From Imbricaverruca yamaguchii (taxonomy: Eukaryota; Arthropoda; Thecostraca; Neoverrucidae): a DNA stretch of 64,000 bases. Positions 34,840 through 45,690 of the stretch are shown in pieces. The first letter of the stretch is position 1. Each line of letters starts with the position of its first letter. The DNA is taken from the NCBI GenBank assembly GCA_034440575.1, contig JAOTOL010001473.1, positions 1,114,236-1,178,235 on the forward strand, read 5' to 3'. The notes beneath the pieces are model-generated. The model saw nothing but the letters and a program-made list of their open reading frames with translations. It made no database searches and was not told where the DNA came from. The position numbers were made by a program, and so were the translations under genes.

Positions 34840-35635
34840 ATTTCACTGCTACCATGCTACGATGGCGACACAACGGGGGCGTCCTGATTCCTCCGACAGC
34901 CAGGATCTCGTTCGTAGGGTCTTGCCACGCACTCGAAGTGGAATCCGTGTAGGCGGTGCTAGCGTTGGCGCGTGCAGCACCCTGCACAGTCGGGGTCGGA
35001 TCCGCGGAGGCGGTGCTAGCGTTGGCGCGTGTAGCGCCCTGCACAGTCGGGGTCGGATCCGCGGAGGCGGTGCTAGCGTTGCCGCGTGTAGCACCCTGTA
35101 CAGTCGGGGTCGGATCCGCGGAGGCGGTGCTAGCGTTGGCGCGTGTAGCACTCTGCACAGTCGGGGTTGGATCCGCGGAGGCGGTGCTAGCGTTGGCACG
35201 TGTAGCACTCTGCACAGTCTGGGTCGGATCCGCGGAGGCGGTGCTAGCGTTGGCACGTGTAGCACTCTGCACAGTCGGGGTCGGATCCGCGGAGGCGGTG
35301 CTAGCGTTGGCACGTGTAGCACCCTGCACAGTCGGGGTCGGATCCGCGAAGGCGGTGCTAGCGTTGGCATGTGTAGCACTCTGCACGTCGGGGTCGGATC
35401 CGCGGAGGCGGTGCTAACGTTGGCACGTGTAGCACCCTGCACAGTCGGGGTCGGATCCGCGGAGGCGGTGCTAGCGTTGGCGCGTGCAGCATCCGGCACA
35501 GCTAGAGTCGAATCTGTGAAGGTGGTGTTGCCATTAATAAAGATACGTTTGCTCCCCTGTTCACCCAAGGAGAGAAAGGTATGGGCACGGGGAGGGCGCA
35601 CGAGTTGGGCGAATCGACTTGTAGTGAAGGTAGAT
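34840..35635 (-). CDS. Exon with 19-residue Thr/Ala/Ser/Pro repeats
   Basis: Acceptor TTTACCTTTCTAG, donor AAAT/GTAAGTAT. After RSTFTTSRFAQLVRPPRAHT and a short unique region come about ten tandem 57-bp units encoding TVQGATRANASTASADPTP on the minus strand, then a unique tail ending SMVAVK. Period 57 keeps the frame, and the repeat units themselves contain no stop in it. One unit near 35386 has lost a single base (CACGTC for CACAGTC), which breaks the frame between the N-terminal and C-terminal parts. The repeat resembles a flexible or O-glycosylated linker, but a nuclear role is more likely given the neighbouring exons. Phases match both flanking exons once that one base is allowed for. Confidence 0.55.
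34930..35500 (-). repeat. 57-bp coding minisatellite
   Basis: Unit GGATCCGCGGAGGCGGTGCT followed by AGCGTTGGCRCGTGTAGCAC and CCTGCACAGTCGGGGTC, about ten copies, few differences. Lies wholly within the exon 34840-35635. Confidence 0.95.
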
Positions 35636-35725
35636 CTAGAAAGGTAAATTTGCTAAGCATGAACCAAAAACCTAGGCTGCCATTTGCCTTGGAAAAAACG
35701 CTCCATAGACGCAATTAACACTCAC

Positions 35726-35798
35726 CTATTGCGGTATGGTAAGGACTTGTTCTCATACAGCACGGTAAAGCACATATTATATGTAACGATGTGCAGCA
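35726..35798 (-). CDS. Candidate 73-nt internal exon
   Basis: Donor AATAG/GTGAGTG is strong. The acceptor CCCGCAGAG is plausible but ambiguous by two bases. In the frame that joins both neighbours it reads LHIVTYNMCFTVLYENKSLP then YRN. Its exit (AG) pairs with A at 35635. I accept it mainly because the chromodomain-like exon and the repeat exon cannot be joined in frame without it. Confidence 0.35.
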
Positions 35799-35892
35799 CT
35801 CTGCGGGAACGACTATGCGGTAACGGCTATGGGCGTCAAATTTATATCAGGAGGCAATGGTAGAAAGGAACACTGATCAAAGGATGGCTTAC

Positions 35893-35951
35893 TTTCGTAA
35901 TTATCCACGAGACTGGGATGAAGGTTTTGCGCCGGTTCCCATGTAGGTACT
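35893..35951 (-). CDS. Chromodomain C-terminal half exon
   Basis: 59 nt between acceptor CACTCTTTTCCAG and donor GAAA/GTAAGC. One frame reads VPTWEPAQNLHPSLVDNYE, matching the end of a chromodomain (T-W-E-P-x-x-N-L, then L-[IV]-x-x-[YF]). The N-terminal half, with its aromatic-cage Tyr/Trp, must lie on an upstream exon, which I did not find. Chromodomains bind methylated histone tails; with the downstream recombinase-like core this would be a chromatin-tethered, transposon-derived protein. Another open frame exists in this short exon, so the assignment rests on the motif. Confidence 0.5.
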
Positions 35952-36464
35952 CTGGAAAAGAGTGGCAGTGGTTGGCAAGCTAATGGCTAAGAACATGCTT
36001 TGGCGATTTGTCGTGGAATCACCATGTACATAATCTGTCCTCTTCCTATGCTCTTTGTGTTAGACGTTCTGTTGCTGCTGGCATCATGCGTAGGTGCCTT
36101 GACGACCAACCAGACAACTCCACTGAAATAGTGGGTGAAACAGAACTTGACTGCGCTACCGATTCAGGGCATTTGTCTCGGGATAACACACATTGGAATT
36201 GATACAAATTAATCTGACATGTACTTTACCAATGCAAAAAAAGGAATTTGAAGTAGGGAATGCGCATAGGATGACATGGAATCATAGATCATGGAAATGC
36301 TTTACAAGTTCACCATGTGATTTCGGTGCCTCGGACCGTCCCTGCGCATTTGCAGAGGATATGAGTCGTCCTGTCATGTTAACAGCTTTCATACCAATTG
36401 CACTAGAAAAGAAATTATAAGAATTCAAAAACTACCTTAAACTGCAATTGCAACATATTTAAGC
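35952..36464. other. No firm feature
   Basis: Short open frames on both strands. A minus-strand window 36314-36402 has acceptor- and donor-like ends but does not join the neighbouring exons in phase. Confidence 0.3.
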
Positions 36465-36468
36465 TTAA

Positions 36469-37499
36469 CCCGCGCACGTCGGGAGGGGGGCAGATATCTG
36501 CCCCTCCGGTTTTTCCTTATTTGCCGCCAATCTAATCGGGTTCGCAAGGCCAAGCTTCGCATAGCTGTCCATTAGTCTTTTCCGCATATCCACATACATT
36601 TTTAATCCTGGGTCATCTCAGGTCAGGTCACTAGGTCAGGCGAAGTGACCCAACTACACTCGGAGTTCTAGGTGGCATAACTTCCACAATAATTGGGCGA
36701 TTGATTTTAAACTTATAACATGTCATGATCTCATCAGGGACCATAATATGTATATTGGGGTTTTCTCGTAGAATTGACCTTAGGTCAGGTCGCGGCCATG
36801 GCTTCCCCATTATAGGGCTATGGTAAAATATACAAATGTTTCCTATTTACATACATGTGCTCGGAATGATCTCACAACGGTTGTGGCATGTAGATGGAAC
36901 CTATGTTCAATGTTACCGCTGACATTTTTGCTCAGTGACCTCACCAAGGTCTCTGAGGTCACCTGAGATCACTACACATTTCTGCGCATATCGCACTGCA
37001 TTGAGCTAGAAGGCTGAAATTACCGTCATCGTGCTTGTATCGCCAAGACGTGTCGATTGATACATTACATGACCTCCCTAGGCGACTTCATGACCTTGAC
37101 CTGAGGTCATGCCTTCATGGCCTTGACCTGAGTTTCCGTTGACCTGACCTTAAAGTAGACCGCCCACTGTCCGTAGCTCATTTCAAGGACTGTCGAATAG
37201 CGTTCGCCGTTTGTTTCTGTTACAGGTCCTGATATATGTGTCAACAACTGAGCCCTACCTGATCTGGTCGAATTTGACCTATGATGACCCAGTAACCTGA
37301 ATGTTGACCTGAGCGAAAAATTGCCGAACCGCTTTCGATGGAGCCCGTCCCCAGCTATCCAACGCCGTTTTCCGTTTGTCGCTAGCTAGCATAGTTCTAG
37401 AGATCTTAAGGGGGCAACCATCATGTCATGTCCCCCGGACATGCGACCGCATGTCCCCCGGACATGCGAAGTTGGCGCGGACCTCCGGGCGTGCGAGTG
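36469..37499. mobile_element. TTAA-flanked DNA transposon, second type
   Basis: 1031 bp between TTAA at 36465-36468 and 37500-37503. Ends CCCGCGCACGTCGGGAGG and, inverted, CACTCGCACGCCCGGAGG. A subterminal palindrome GGGGGGCAGATATCTGCCCC follows the left end. The interior is AGGTCA-rich, with no ORF. Near the right end the phrase GCATGTCCCCCGGACATGCG is itself palindromic and partly duplicated. Confidence 0.75.
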
Positions 37500-37503
37500 T
37501 TAA

Positions 37504-38930
37504 GCATCTATTGGTAATCTACTTCTTCCAGCATGTATATTAAATATCCAGCATGTATACTAAGATGGAAGGTTCTTGCACCAGCGATTTTCCTGCAAAA
37601 AGCACCATAATAGGGAAGCAAACATTCATCTATTGAGGGCATATGCCCTAAATGCAGCAAACAACTTTTGAGGACGGCGACCTTGTGGAGTGCACCATGC
37701 AGTGTATACAAATTAATGTTGACTTAAGCACCAAACGTAAGCAGGGTTAGAAAATAGGCTGCTGATGCATTTTTAGCATCCCGAACAATATCTTCTCCAG
37801 AAAATCATAATCTCATCCGACTCATTCCAAAGTTGATTGGTGTTGCTTGACAATGAACTGCTCTGTGCAAAATATTCACTGGAACGAGAAAAGTGGGATT
37901 CTCATGTCACAATAGTGTCCTGATTTTTTTTTGCAGTGAGCAGAGTGAGTAGGGTGGGTAGAGTGGAGGGTGGTGGTAAAAACCACCTGATGCTATAAAA
38001 AGTGCAAATGTATATGGATAATGCCTACTGATGAGCAACTTTTTATGACCTTTGGTGATTCATGACGGTGACGTCAGTTGTGTATCTGCTGTATTTACCA
38101 GTCGGCAGTGCTGCTGCTGCCAGAAGCCAGACCCACTTTCAAAGATCCAAGTATTCTATAAGTAAGTTAAAATGTTTATGCTAAAAAAATTGTCATTAAG
38201 TCTAAAATTGTGCTAAAAATTGTCAAGTAAGTGTTGGTCTCCACTCAAATTCATGAACTTCGTGACACTGTCACAGGTTGGAATACAAATATCCCCTGCA
38301 TATCACACTACCACATAATTCTACTTTCCACATCCAGGAGTACAAATCCGACCCTGGACGCACGTACAGTTGCTTCAGCATGCGTGACTAAAGATACCAA
38401 AAAATCGCAAACGTCAATCAACCCAAGTAAAAAGAAATCTGTCAAAAACAAACCATTATATTTGCGCCCAAATTTGGCATATAGGCTTGGTATATCATAC
38501 ATTTTGCATATCCCACATCAATTTGACATGCTGACTATTTTTTTAGGTCAGGTCATCTAGGGTGAACGAGTTAGTCGAGGTCAAGTGAGGTCACCTCCAA
38601 AAAGTTCAACCAGTCGTCACGCTTTAAAGGATACAGATATTTTTATGAAACTTTCAGCGTTTGCTTATCTTTACGGATGCAACAAAATGTACGAGTTTAA
38701 TTTTTCATTTATTTTCGTTTTTGACTACATATAAATTTTGCGTATTTGCCATATTGCAGATCAAACACAGGATTCTGACTAAAGTAAGCATTTTTTTATT
38801 AGGGCAAGTTGGCTTCCAACATTTATCGGTCTGCTCTACCAATTGGAAAAGGAAAATTAAAGAAAACTTGAAAACTTAAATTTTTTAATTTCCAAATGTT
38901 TATTTTTTATTTTTGAAGGGCCGAAAAATT
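37504..38930. other. No recognisable gene
   Basis: Minus-strand open frame 37508-37711 and plus-strand frame 38231-38560 have no motif I recognise. Confidence 0.35.
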
Positions 38931-38934
38931 ATAC

Positions 38935-39249
38935 ACGTGGTCGATTTCGCCGTCCTTTTCTCATTCCAAATAATTTTTTTTTCTCTCATATATCCCCAAA
39001 ATGAACCCCCAGAGTAAAAAAAAACATAATGTAAGTCGTGAAAATCTAGCCCCCCTAGTGACGTCACTTTTTGGGAACAATTTATTTGGGGGGGGGATGG
39101 ACCCGGACCTTACTCGTCGAGTGCTTTCCGTTGACATCTCTTTCGTTTTCGTGCGATGCTTAGTTTGGGTTTTAGACGGTGGTCTTCAACCGCCCCCCCG
39201 AGACGGGGTGGGAGGATTTGACAGGGAAAGACGGCGCGGGTTAAAGTAG
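38935..39249 (+). repeat. Left arm of an inverted pair
   Basis: About 310 bp matching the reverse complement of 40205-40545, with shared words CTAGTGACGTCACTTT, CGTTTTCGTGCGA and GACGGCGCGGGTTAA. It ends at TTAA, like the other TTAA-type elements, so the two arms may be two oppositely inserted copies. Confidence 0.8.
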
Positions 39250-39285
39250 CACTTTTGCAAAGAGCCACCGCCCGGACAGTAGAAC

Positions 39286-39324
39286 CCTCACCAATAAGGC
39301 TGAGGAACAGCCTTATTGGTGAGG
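39286..39324. repeat. Perfect hairpin, 17-bp arms, 5-base loop
   Basis: CCTCACCAATAAGGCTG, loop AGGAA, CAGCCTTATTGGTGAGG. It lies just right of the left inverted arm. Confidence 0.9.
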
Positions 39325-39640
39325 ATTAATAAGGTTAGTCCCAAAATATTAATTATCGTAACTCGAGTTACCATGAGGAATTCTAATCCACGGTCAACCA
39401 AGTAACGAGCTTGGCCCCCTGTGGTGCCATGGACACACAGACGCACAGGAAATAGCGATTCAAGAAATCAAGCTTGATGTTCATTGTCGTGTACACAAGA
39501 ATTCATTCAGGGACGAATATGGAATTCCAGTCCTATGGCTAGCTATTGTTCCTCAAGTCGTAGAAACAAGTCGATCATATTAGGCGTGATATGATAAGTA
39601 ATTATGTATTTTTAACTTCTTTTCTCTGTAAATTCCTTAC

Positions 39641-39703
39641 CTCCAGCTTACTTCTCTTCCGTGCGCCCTGGGGCGCTGCATTTTGCTTCTGCTTCATGAC
39701 ACC
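39641..39703 (-). CDS. Candidate 63-nt exon, basic
   Basis: Minus strand, acceptor TTCACTTTTACAG and donor GAG/GTAAGG; 21 codons with no stop, GVMKQKQNAAPQGARKRSKL then E. The KRSK cluster resembles a nuclear signal. It could be a 5' exon of the chromodomain/recombinase-like gene, but the exon that would link them was not found. It lies between the inverted arms. Confidence 0.3.
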
Positions 39704-39709
39704 CTGTAA

Positions 39710-40204
39710 AAGTGAATAGTGAGTGATAAACATCTCATGTATTTAAGTAGATAAGCCTGTTATACCTCACCATCCATTCGCCCATTTTTCTTCCTACCTG
39801 CCTACCTACCCACAAATGCACCACCATTCATGGAATGGAAATTGTAATGGTGGAAACGGTCCGAAGTGACCTATGTATTCAAGCACTGCATAATTGGCAA
39901 AGCAGCTATAAGAACATTGCTTATAAGCATGCTACTAGTTAAACAAAAATTGTTTTGCAGTTGCTTATAGGGTTTGAATTATATCCTACAATCTGGATGA
40001 GGTAAGGGCAACTTTGCACAACCAAATACAGAGTTGCTACCTATAATTCTTCAGTCTCGTGACAGTCTCATCTTGCACTTTCCAGTGAATCTTAAGCACA
40101 TTATCACATCATCTCTGCCAAGTAGGACAGTTCAACTTTCAAATGCATGGTTAGAGACCCTGGGTGGGTTGTGGGATCTGATTCCGGACCCACTGGTTTT
40201 ATTG
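39710..40204. other. No recognisable feature
   Basis: Spacer between inverted arms, with tetramer CTAC repeats near 39800. Confidence 0.4.
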
Positions 40205-40545
40205 CCGTTAACCCGCGCCGTCTCTCCGGCCAAATCCTCACTTCGGGGGGGGGGGCGGATAGTAACCCCTCTCTAAAATCCTAACTAAGCGTCGCACGAA
40301 AACGAGAGGTGTCATCGGAAAGCGCTCGACGAGTAGGGCCCGGTTCCAACCCCAAAACAATTTCCCCCTAAAGTGACGTCACTAGGGGGATAGATTTTCC
40401 CGAATTTTCACGATTTACATTGTTTTTGGCTCTGGGGGAGTTAATTTTGGGTATATTTGAAAACACAAATATTTGGAATCAGAAAAGCATAGCGAAATCG
40501 ACCAGGGCCATCACATTTTCTGGCCCTCCAAAAAAATCGTGCATC
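40205..40545 (-). repeat. Right arm of an inverted pair
   Basis: Reverse complement of the 38935-39249 arm, starting at GTTAACCCGCGCCGTC. Contains AAAGTGACGTCACTAG. Confidence 0.8.
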
Positions 40546-41984
40546 CTGCCAGTGTGGCATCTCAAGAACAAAAAATACTGTACACATGCTTTGGAAGGTG
40601 ATTAAACAGTGTGACCTTTCATTCATGCTGCAATAGCTCCTGACCTTACTTAAGTTTTGTATAAATTTGTCTTCTGGTTACCTTAAATTGCAGTAATAGC
40701 CAATATTATTCTTAAAATGACATATGGGCTAGAAGAAAGCAATGAAACAGGCGGACATCGTGCATTTTTTTGTGTTGCTAATGTAATGCCAATAAGTTCA
40801 AGCTTCAACACGAGGTCTACGACAATGCACATAAATAATTGACACAAAATTATGTTCAATGAAGGCAATAAGTTTGGAAATTTAGGTATGGCCAGGACTG
40901 GGGTAGAAAAATTAGGGCATTGCTGGATTTTTGGGATGCAGAGCATTAACCCTCTCCAGAAAAATATACTAATATTTTTGTCACTTGGAGGTTGAATGAT
41001 GCTGTTTGACAATGCGTTCTGTGATAAGTGCCTCACCGGGAAGTGCGAGCCGGTAATCCGATGTCAAGGATTGAAGAAAAACATCGTCTCTGTATTCGAT
41101 TAGCGTATAATTGTCTTCTCCACATCAAGGACTATAAAGTACAAACCCAAGCCTGGGCCAGTGTTATGATGCTTTTCAAACCAAAACTGACATCAGCCAA
41201 ACCAAAACCAAAACCGACTAGTTAAGGTGACGCATTGCTGCCGCCCTTAGCATTCAATTGCACCAGCAATGTACGCTTCAACGCAAATTTGTTTCCGTAT
41301 CAGACGTGGAAAGATGACACTTCATCCTGCATGCACATTCCAAGACATTCCATCTCTTACCTCGCTCTCTTGAACGTAGCGAAACGCGAACGGAACAACC
41401 GCGGACGGCGAGCGCACGTGTACTGGTGAAGGATGCCGATCGACGAAATGTTCCTCCGCATTGTTGTAATCTAGCGTATTACTGCTTATTTGTTTAACAT
41501 TTCTATTCTACTAATCATTATGTTTATATTTTATACGTTAACAGCCATTGCATTTATTGTCGAAATCGTATTCCTTTCGACGTTTGGGTCCAGAAAAAGC
41601 ACATGCGTGAACAGTGCAGTATTGTAGTGATACATTTAAATATAGTATTGATTTGAATACATTTCATTGAGTTCATCGGTACGATGAATCAACACAAATC
41701 CCTTATATCTGCACAGCTCATTTCATACTGTCTCATATACTTGTCTGAAATGCTTATAACTACATATTTTGGGGGCGATGGATATGACGTCACTCCAAGT
41801 TGCTGATGACGTTGGCGTTTTGGCGGGAAGAAGAGTGTTTATAGTGCATTTCAGCGCAGAGCCATCTACTGAGAGGATTTTAATATTATGACTGTTTAAC
41901 CTACCAAGCGAGGACAATGCCAAACTTTCACCAAATGCTTCACGCATGTCGGGGATCAACGTAATAGGGTTCAAACTGCGAGGA
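40546..41984. other. No recognisable gene
   Basis: AT-rich; small open frames only. Confidence 0.4.
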
Positions 41985-42070
41985 CCGATTTTGGTCCCCA
42001 CAGCAAAATCCGGCCCTCGCTTTGTGAGTGTTTAAACTGGAGATGTCCCCACTTAGGACCATATGCCCGT
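41985..42070 (-). repeat. Dispersed sequence attached to (CA)n, copy 2
   Basis: On the minus strand, directly after the (GT)n, it reads ACGGGCATATGGTCCTAAG then GTGGGGAC, resembling 18593-18700. Confidence 0.5.
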
Positions 42071-42132
<62 letters not shown>

Positions 42133-42192
42133 TGTGTGTGTATATATGTGTGTGTATATATACACACATATGTATGTATATATGTATATATA

Positions 42193-42262
<70 letters not shown>
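42071..42262. repeat. (CA)n and (TA)n compound microsatellite
   Basis: (AC)n to 42128, then GTGTGTGTATATATG, ACACACATATG variants and (TA)n to about 42260. The switch from AC to GT makes it partly self-complementary. Confidence 0.95.
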
Positions 42263-42263
<1 letters not shown>

Positions 42264-43120
42264 GCATGTATGCTGAAGCAGGGGCCGGTGATATTGTGAA
42301 ATATCATGACGCGAAAAATATTGACTATGAGAATGAATGCATTAGAACAATTTGGGACAAATGGGAGACGGTTATACCAGGAAATGGTGACGCAAAACTG
42401 AGTGAATGATTGGCCCTAACGTTGTTCCACGTCACATGCTCCACGAAAGGGGTGTGTGTGTGTGTGGTGGGGTAAATTTGGTCATTCTGTCACCGTGTGG
42501 TGATGTCGGCTGGGGTGCTGAAGCTGACAAACATGTCGGTAAATTTGTCCGCACAAATTCACGCAATTCCGGCTCACAATCTATTCTCACTTGGCCACAA
42601 TCTTCCGGAGGCCACACCGGAGCATGGAGTCCAAAATCGCTCGACACACGTCAGCACGGTGCCAGTTCCGACCGCAGTCTCATTGAGCCACACCGAACCT
42701 CCTCACTCAGCCTCTCCAGGCAAATTGGTTTCGTCATGTCACGCATGCGCAATTGACCGTAGCGGAGGGCAGCTATTTACAGAGCTCAACAATAGATGGC
42801 AGCATGTATTGTCCGGCAGGTCAGTTATAGCCGGGCAGGCACCGCGCGCACACGTTTCTCAACAAAACATGCACCGCGTAGAAGTGGTAATCGCCTGAAA
42901 ACGAGCCCAAGAAAGGTACCAATATGGGCCGGAAGAGTCAACATATGGAGTGGGAAGGTGAATTCTACGTGCACCAACATCATGCCGAAATTGTTATAAT
43001 TGCGATGCTGGTGGCGACGCCATGATGTGGATGTTAAGATCGTTACGAGTGATGCTACGGTGTGAATGTTGTGATGCTATGACTCCCGCTGACGCGAGCG
43101 TTTCCGGCCGTGCTGCCATA
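42263..43120. other. No recognisable gene
   Basis: Open frames of up to 133 codons on the plus strand (42497-42898) have no motif. Neither strand looks coding. Confidence 0.35.
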
Positions 43121-43425
43121 ACCGGTGCATGCCACAACACATTGCAACACGTCTTGTTACATCAGCACGTGTCACAGCACGTCTTCACGCATCATAACCC
43201 ACCACTCCACGCGTCGCAACACATTTACGTACGTCACAGGATGTCACCACATGTCACGGAATACTACCAGACGTGCAACACATCACTGCACGTCACAACA
43301 CATTAGCACACGTCACAACACATCACCACATGTCACGGCACAGTGCCACACCCCGCGGCACATCGCTGCGTATCAAGGCACATTACCGCATGCTATGCAC
43401 ATCACTACACGCGGCAAGACATAAT
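43121..43425 (+). repeat. Degenerate CACGTCACAACACAT repeats
   Basis: Loose tandem repeat of ACATCACNNCACGTCACA-like words of about 21 bases; heavily diverged. Confidence 0.6.
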
Positions 43426-43900
43426 CAGGCTCGAAGCCATTCAGGGGCGGGTGCAATTGAGAAAACACAGCTGGGCAGCTGGGCTGTTGTTGCCACTCAC
43501 GTGATAACTGAGGCGGTGCTGTCCCGTCGGCGCCTCCATTACCAAAATGAGCCGCGGAAGAAGGCGGCCTGTCTGCATAGCTTACTCAAACAGGAGGAAA
43601 TGGTCCGCCCTTTGTGCGTTATTTGAGGTTCCAGAGATATTCCTGGACTACGAGCGTATGTTGGACTCGTATGTTGATGCGTGTTTCCTTCGTGTAAGCT
43701 ATACAATTTATCTTACTGTCGGAGTGGCGACAATCATTGCTTGTCCTCATCACACATAGTGGCGGGAGTATTCCCCCCAGCCCTCGGGCTTCCTTTCGGA
43801 TCAGCGGGGTTGGGCCGAGAGACTCACACTGGGCTGCCGGTCAGCAGAACTGTAGTGGAGTTCTGCTGCTATTTTGCTCTGAGGATCTGATGTTTCGGTG
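43426..43900. other. No recognisable feature
   Basis: Sequence between two arrays; no gene seen. Confidence 0.35.
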
Positions 43901-44410
43901 CATTGGTGTTCTGTGGCTTTGTTGTTTCGGTGTTCTTGTGATTTGGTGTTCAGGTGGCTTAGTGTTCTGGTGATTGGTGTTCTTGTGATTTGGTGTTCTG
44001 GTGATTTGTTGTTCTGGTGATTTGGTGTTCTGGTGATTTGGTGTTCTGGTGATTTGTTGTTCTGGTGATTTGGTGTTCTAGTGATTTCGTGTTCTGGTGA
44101 TTTGGCGTTCTGGTGATTTGTTGTTCTGGTGATTTGGTGTTTTGTTGCTTTGGTGTTTTCTTGCTTTGGTGTTCTGGTGGCTTAATACTTTGGTGCTTTT
44201 GTGTTCTGGTGCTTTGGTGTTGTGGTGTTTTGGTGTATTTATTCTTTCGTGTTCTGGTGCTCTGATGCTGTGGTGTGCTGATGGCCTGGCTCGGTGGTGC
44301 TGCAATGCTACAGTTCTGTGGTGCTATTACGGTTCTGTGGTGCTCAATGCTACGGTTCTGTGGTGCTGTAATGCTACGGTTCTGTGGTGCTTAATGCCAC
44401 GGTTTTTGGT
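43901..44410 (+). repeat. 16-bp GTGTTCTGGTGATTTG minisatellite
   Basis: About 25 units, most regular from 43970 to 44140, then GTGCTTTGGTGTTCTG variants. After 44290 it passes into CTACGGTTCTGTGGTGCT repeats (about four copies). Confidence 0.9.
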
Positions 44411-44999
44411 GTTTTTTTTGTGGCGCTTTGGTGCTCTGGCTCTCGGGCACATTCCCTGGTACTTCATTTCATCTAACGTCTCTGTTTTGACGCGGTATGG
44501 CGGATCTAGTCAGCAGTATGTGAGGAAAAAACACACTGAATCCCCAAACTACAAGTTTACAAAGAGATGCGCAAAAACGTCTGTCGGCCAGGATCAGAGG
44601 GCAGATGCAAGACTGGCACGGAAGAGTCGTCAACCCTGCTGCAGTAACCGACGGGACAAAGGGCAGGTGCAAGAGTGGCACGAGTGTCGGGGACCCCGCT
44701 GTAGCAGCAGACGGGACTGAGGTGCAGCATTTCTGGTTTATCACATACATCGCCGTAGTTATCGTGCGGTTTTCAGTATTTCATCCAAATCGTGCCACAT
44801 ACATTGCACGCCGCAATGATGTGCCTGAGTCTATGCTGGTAAAGGAAAGCAAAATTGCCGCCTTCCTCCAACTTTCCAAATATCTTACGATCGAATACGC
44901 GCGTCATTTGGCGATCTTACTGATGGATCCCTAGTGCGTTTCGTGAGTCCGAAAATTGTAAGAGCGGCTGACGACCTCTGCGTTACAATCGGCAGAAGT
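44411..44999. other. Short duplicated segments, no gene
   Basis: Near 44590-44720 a GGCAGRTGCAAGASTGGCACG phrase and the following CGACGGGAC occur two or three times about 57 bp apart. Otherwise unremarkable. Confidence 0.4.
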
Positions 45000-45690
45000 T
45001 GGGAGGTTTGTTACACGACATTGGGAGGTTATTGCGACAGACAGAGGTTTGTGTTGGTCCAAGTTGGGAGGTCTGTCGCACTCCGCGTTGGTCGAAGTCG
45101 AGAACTTTGTCAGGCTTCCCGTTCTTCCCAGTTGGGAGGCTTGTCACGCTTCGCGTTAGTCTGTGTTGGGAGGTTTGTCACGCTTCGCGTTAGTCTGTGT
45201 TGGGAGGCTTGTCACGCTTCGCGTTAGTCTGTGTTGGGAGGCTTGTCACGCTTCGCGTTAGTCTGTGTTGGGAGGTTTGTCCGCTCCGCGTTAGTCTGTG
45301 TTGGAGGTTTGTCACGCTTCGCGTTAGTCTGTGTTGGGAGGCTTGTCACGCTTCGCGTTAGTCTGTGTTGGGAGGTTTGTCACGCTTCGCGTTAGTCTGT
45401 GTTGGGAGGCTTGTCACGCTTCGCGTTAGTCTGTGTTGGGAGGTTTGTCACGCTCCGCGTTAGTCTGTGTTGGGAGGTTTGTCACGCTTCGCGTTAGTCT
45501 GTGTTGGGAGGTTTGTCACGCTCCGCGTTAGTCTGTGTTGGGAGGCTCGTCACGCTTCGCGTTAGTCTGTGTTGGGAGGCTCGTCACGCTCCGCGTTAGT
45601 CTGTGTTGGGAGGTTTGTCACGCTCCGCGTTAGTCTGTGTTGGGGGTTTGTCACGCTCCGCGTTAGTCTGTGTTGGGAGGATTGTCACGA
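45000..45690 (+). repeat. 34-bp minisatellite, about 20 copies
   Basis: Unit GGGAGGTTTGTCACGCTTCG followed by CGTTAGTCTGTGTT, very regular from 45130. The units alternate between TTTG and CTTG, and between TTCG and TCCG. Confidence 0.95.

Noticed and set aside
36314..36402. Additional minus-strand exon upstream of the chromodomain-like exon
   Set aside because: Splice borders look acceptable (TTTCTTTTCTAG and CATG/GTGAAC), but it leaves one base and cannot join 35951 in the chromodomain frame; no motif.
38094..38162. Minus-strand exon after TTTTAACTTACTTATAG as the missing chromodomain half
   Set aside because: The translated frames lack the aromatic and K-W-x-G features of a chromodomain N-terminus.
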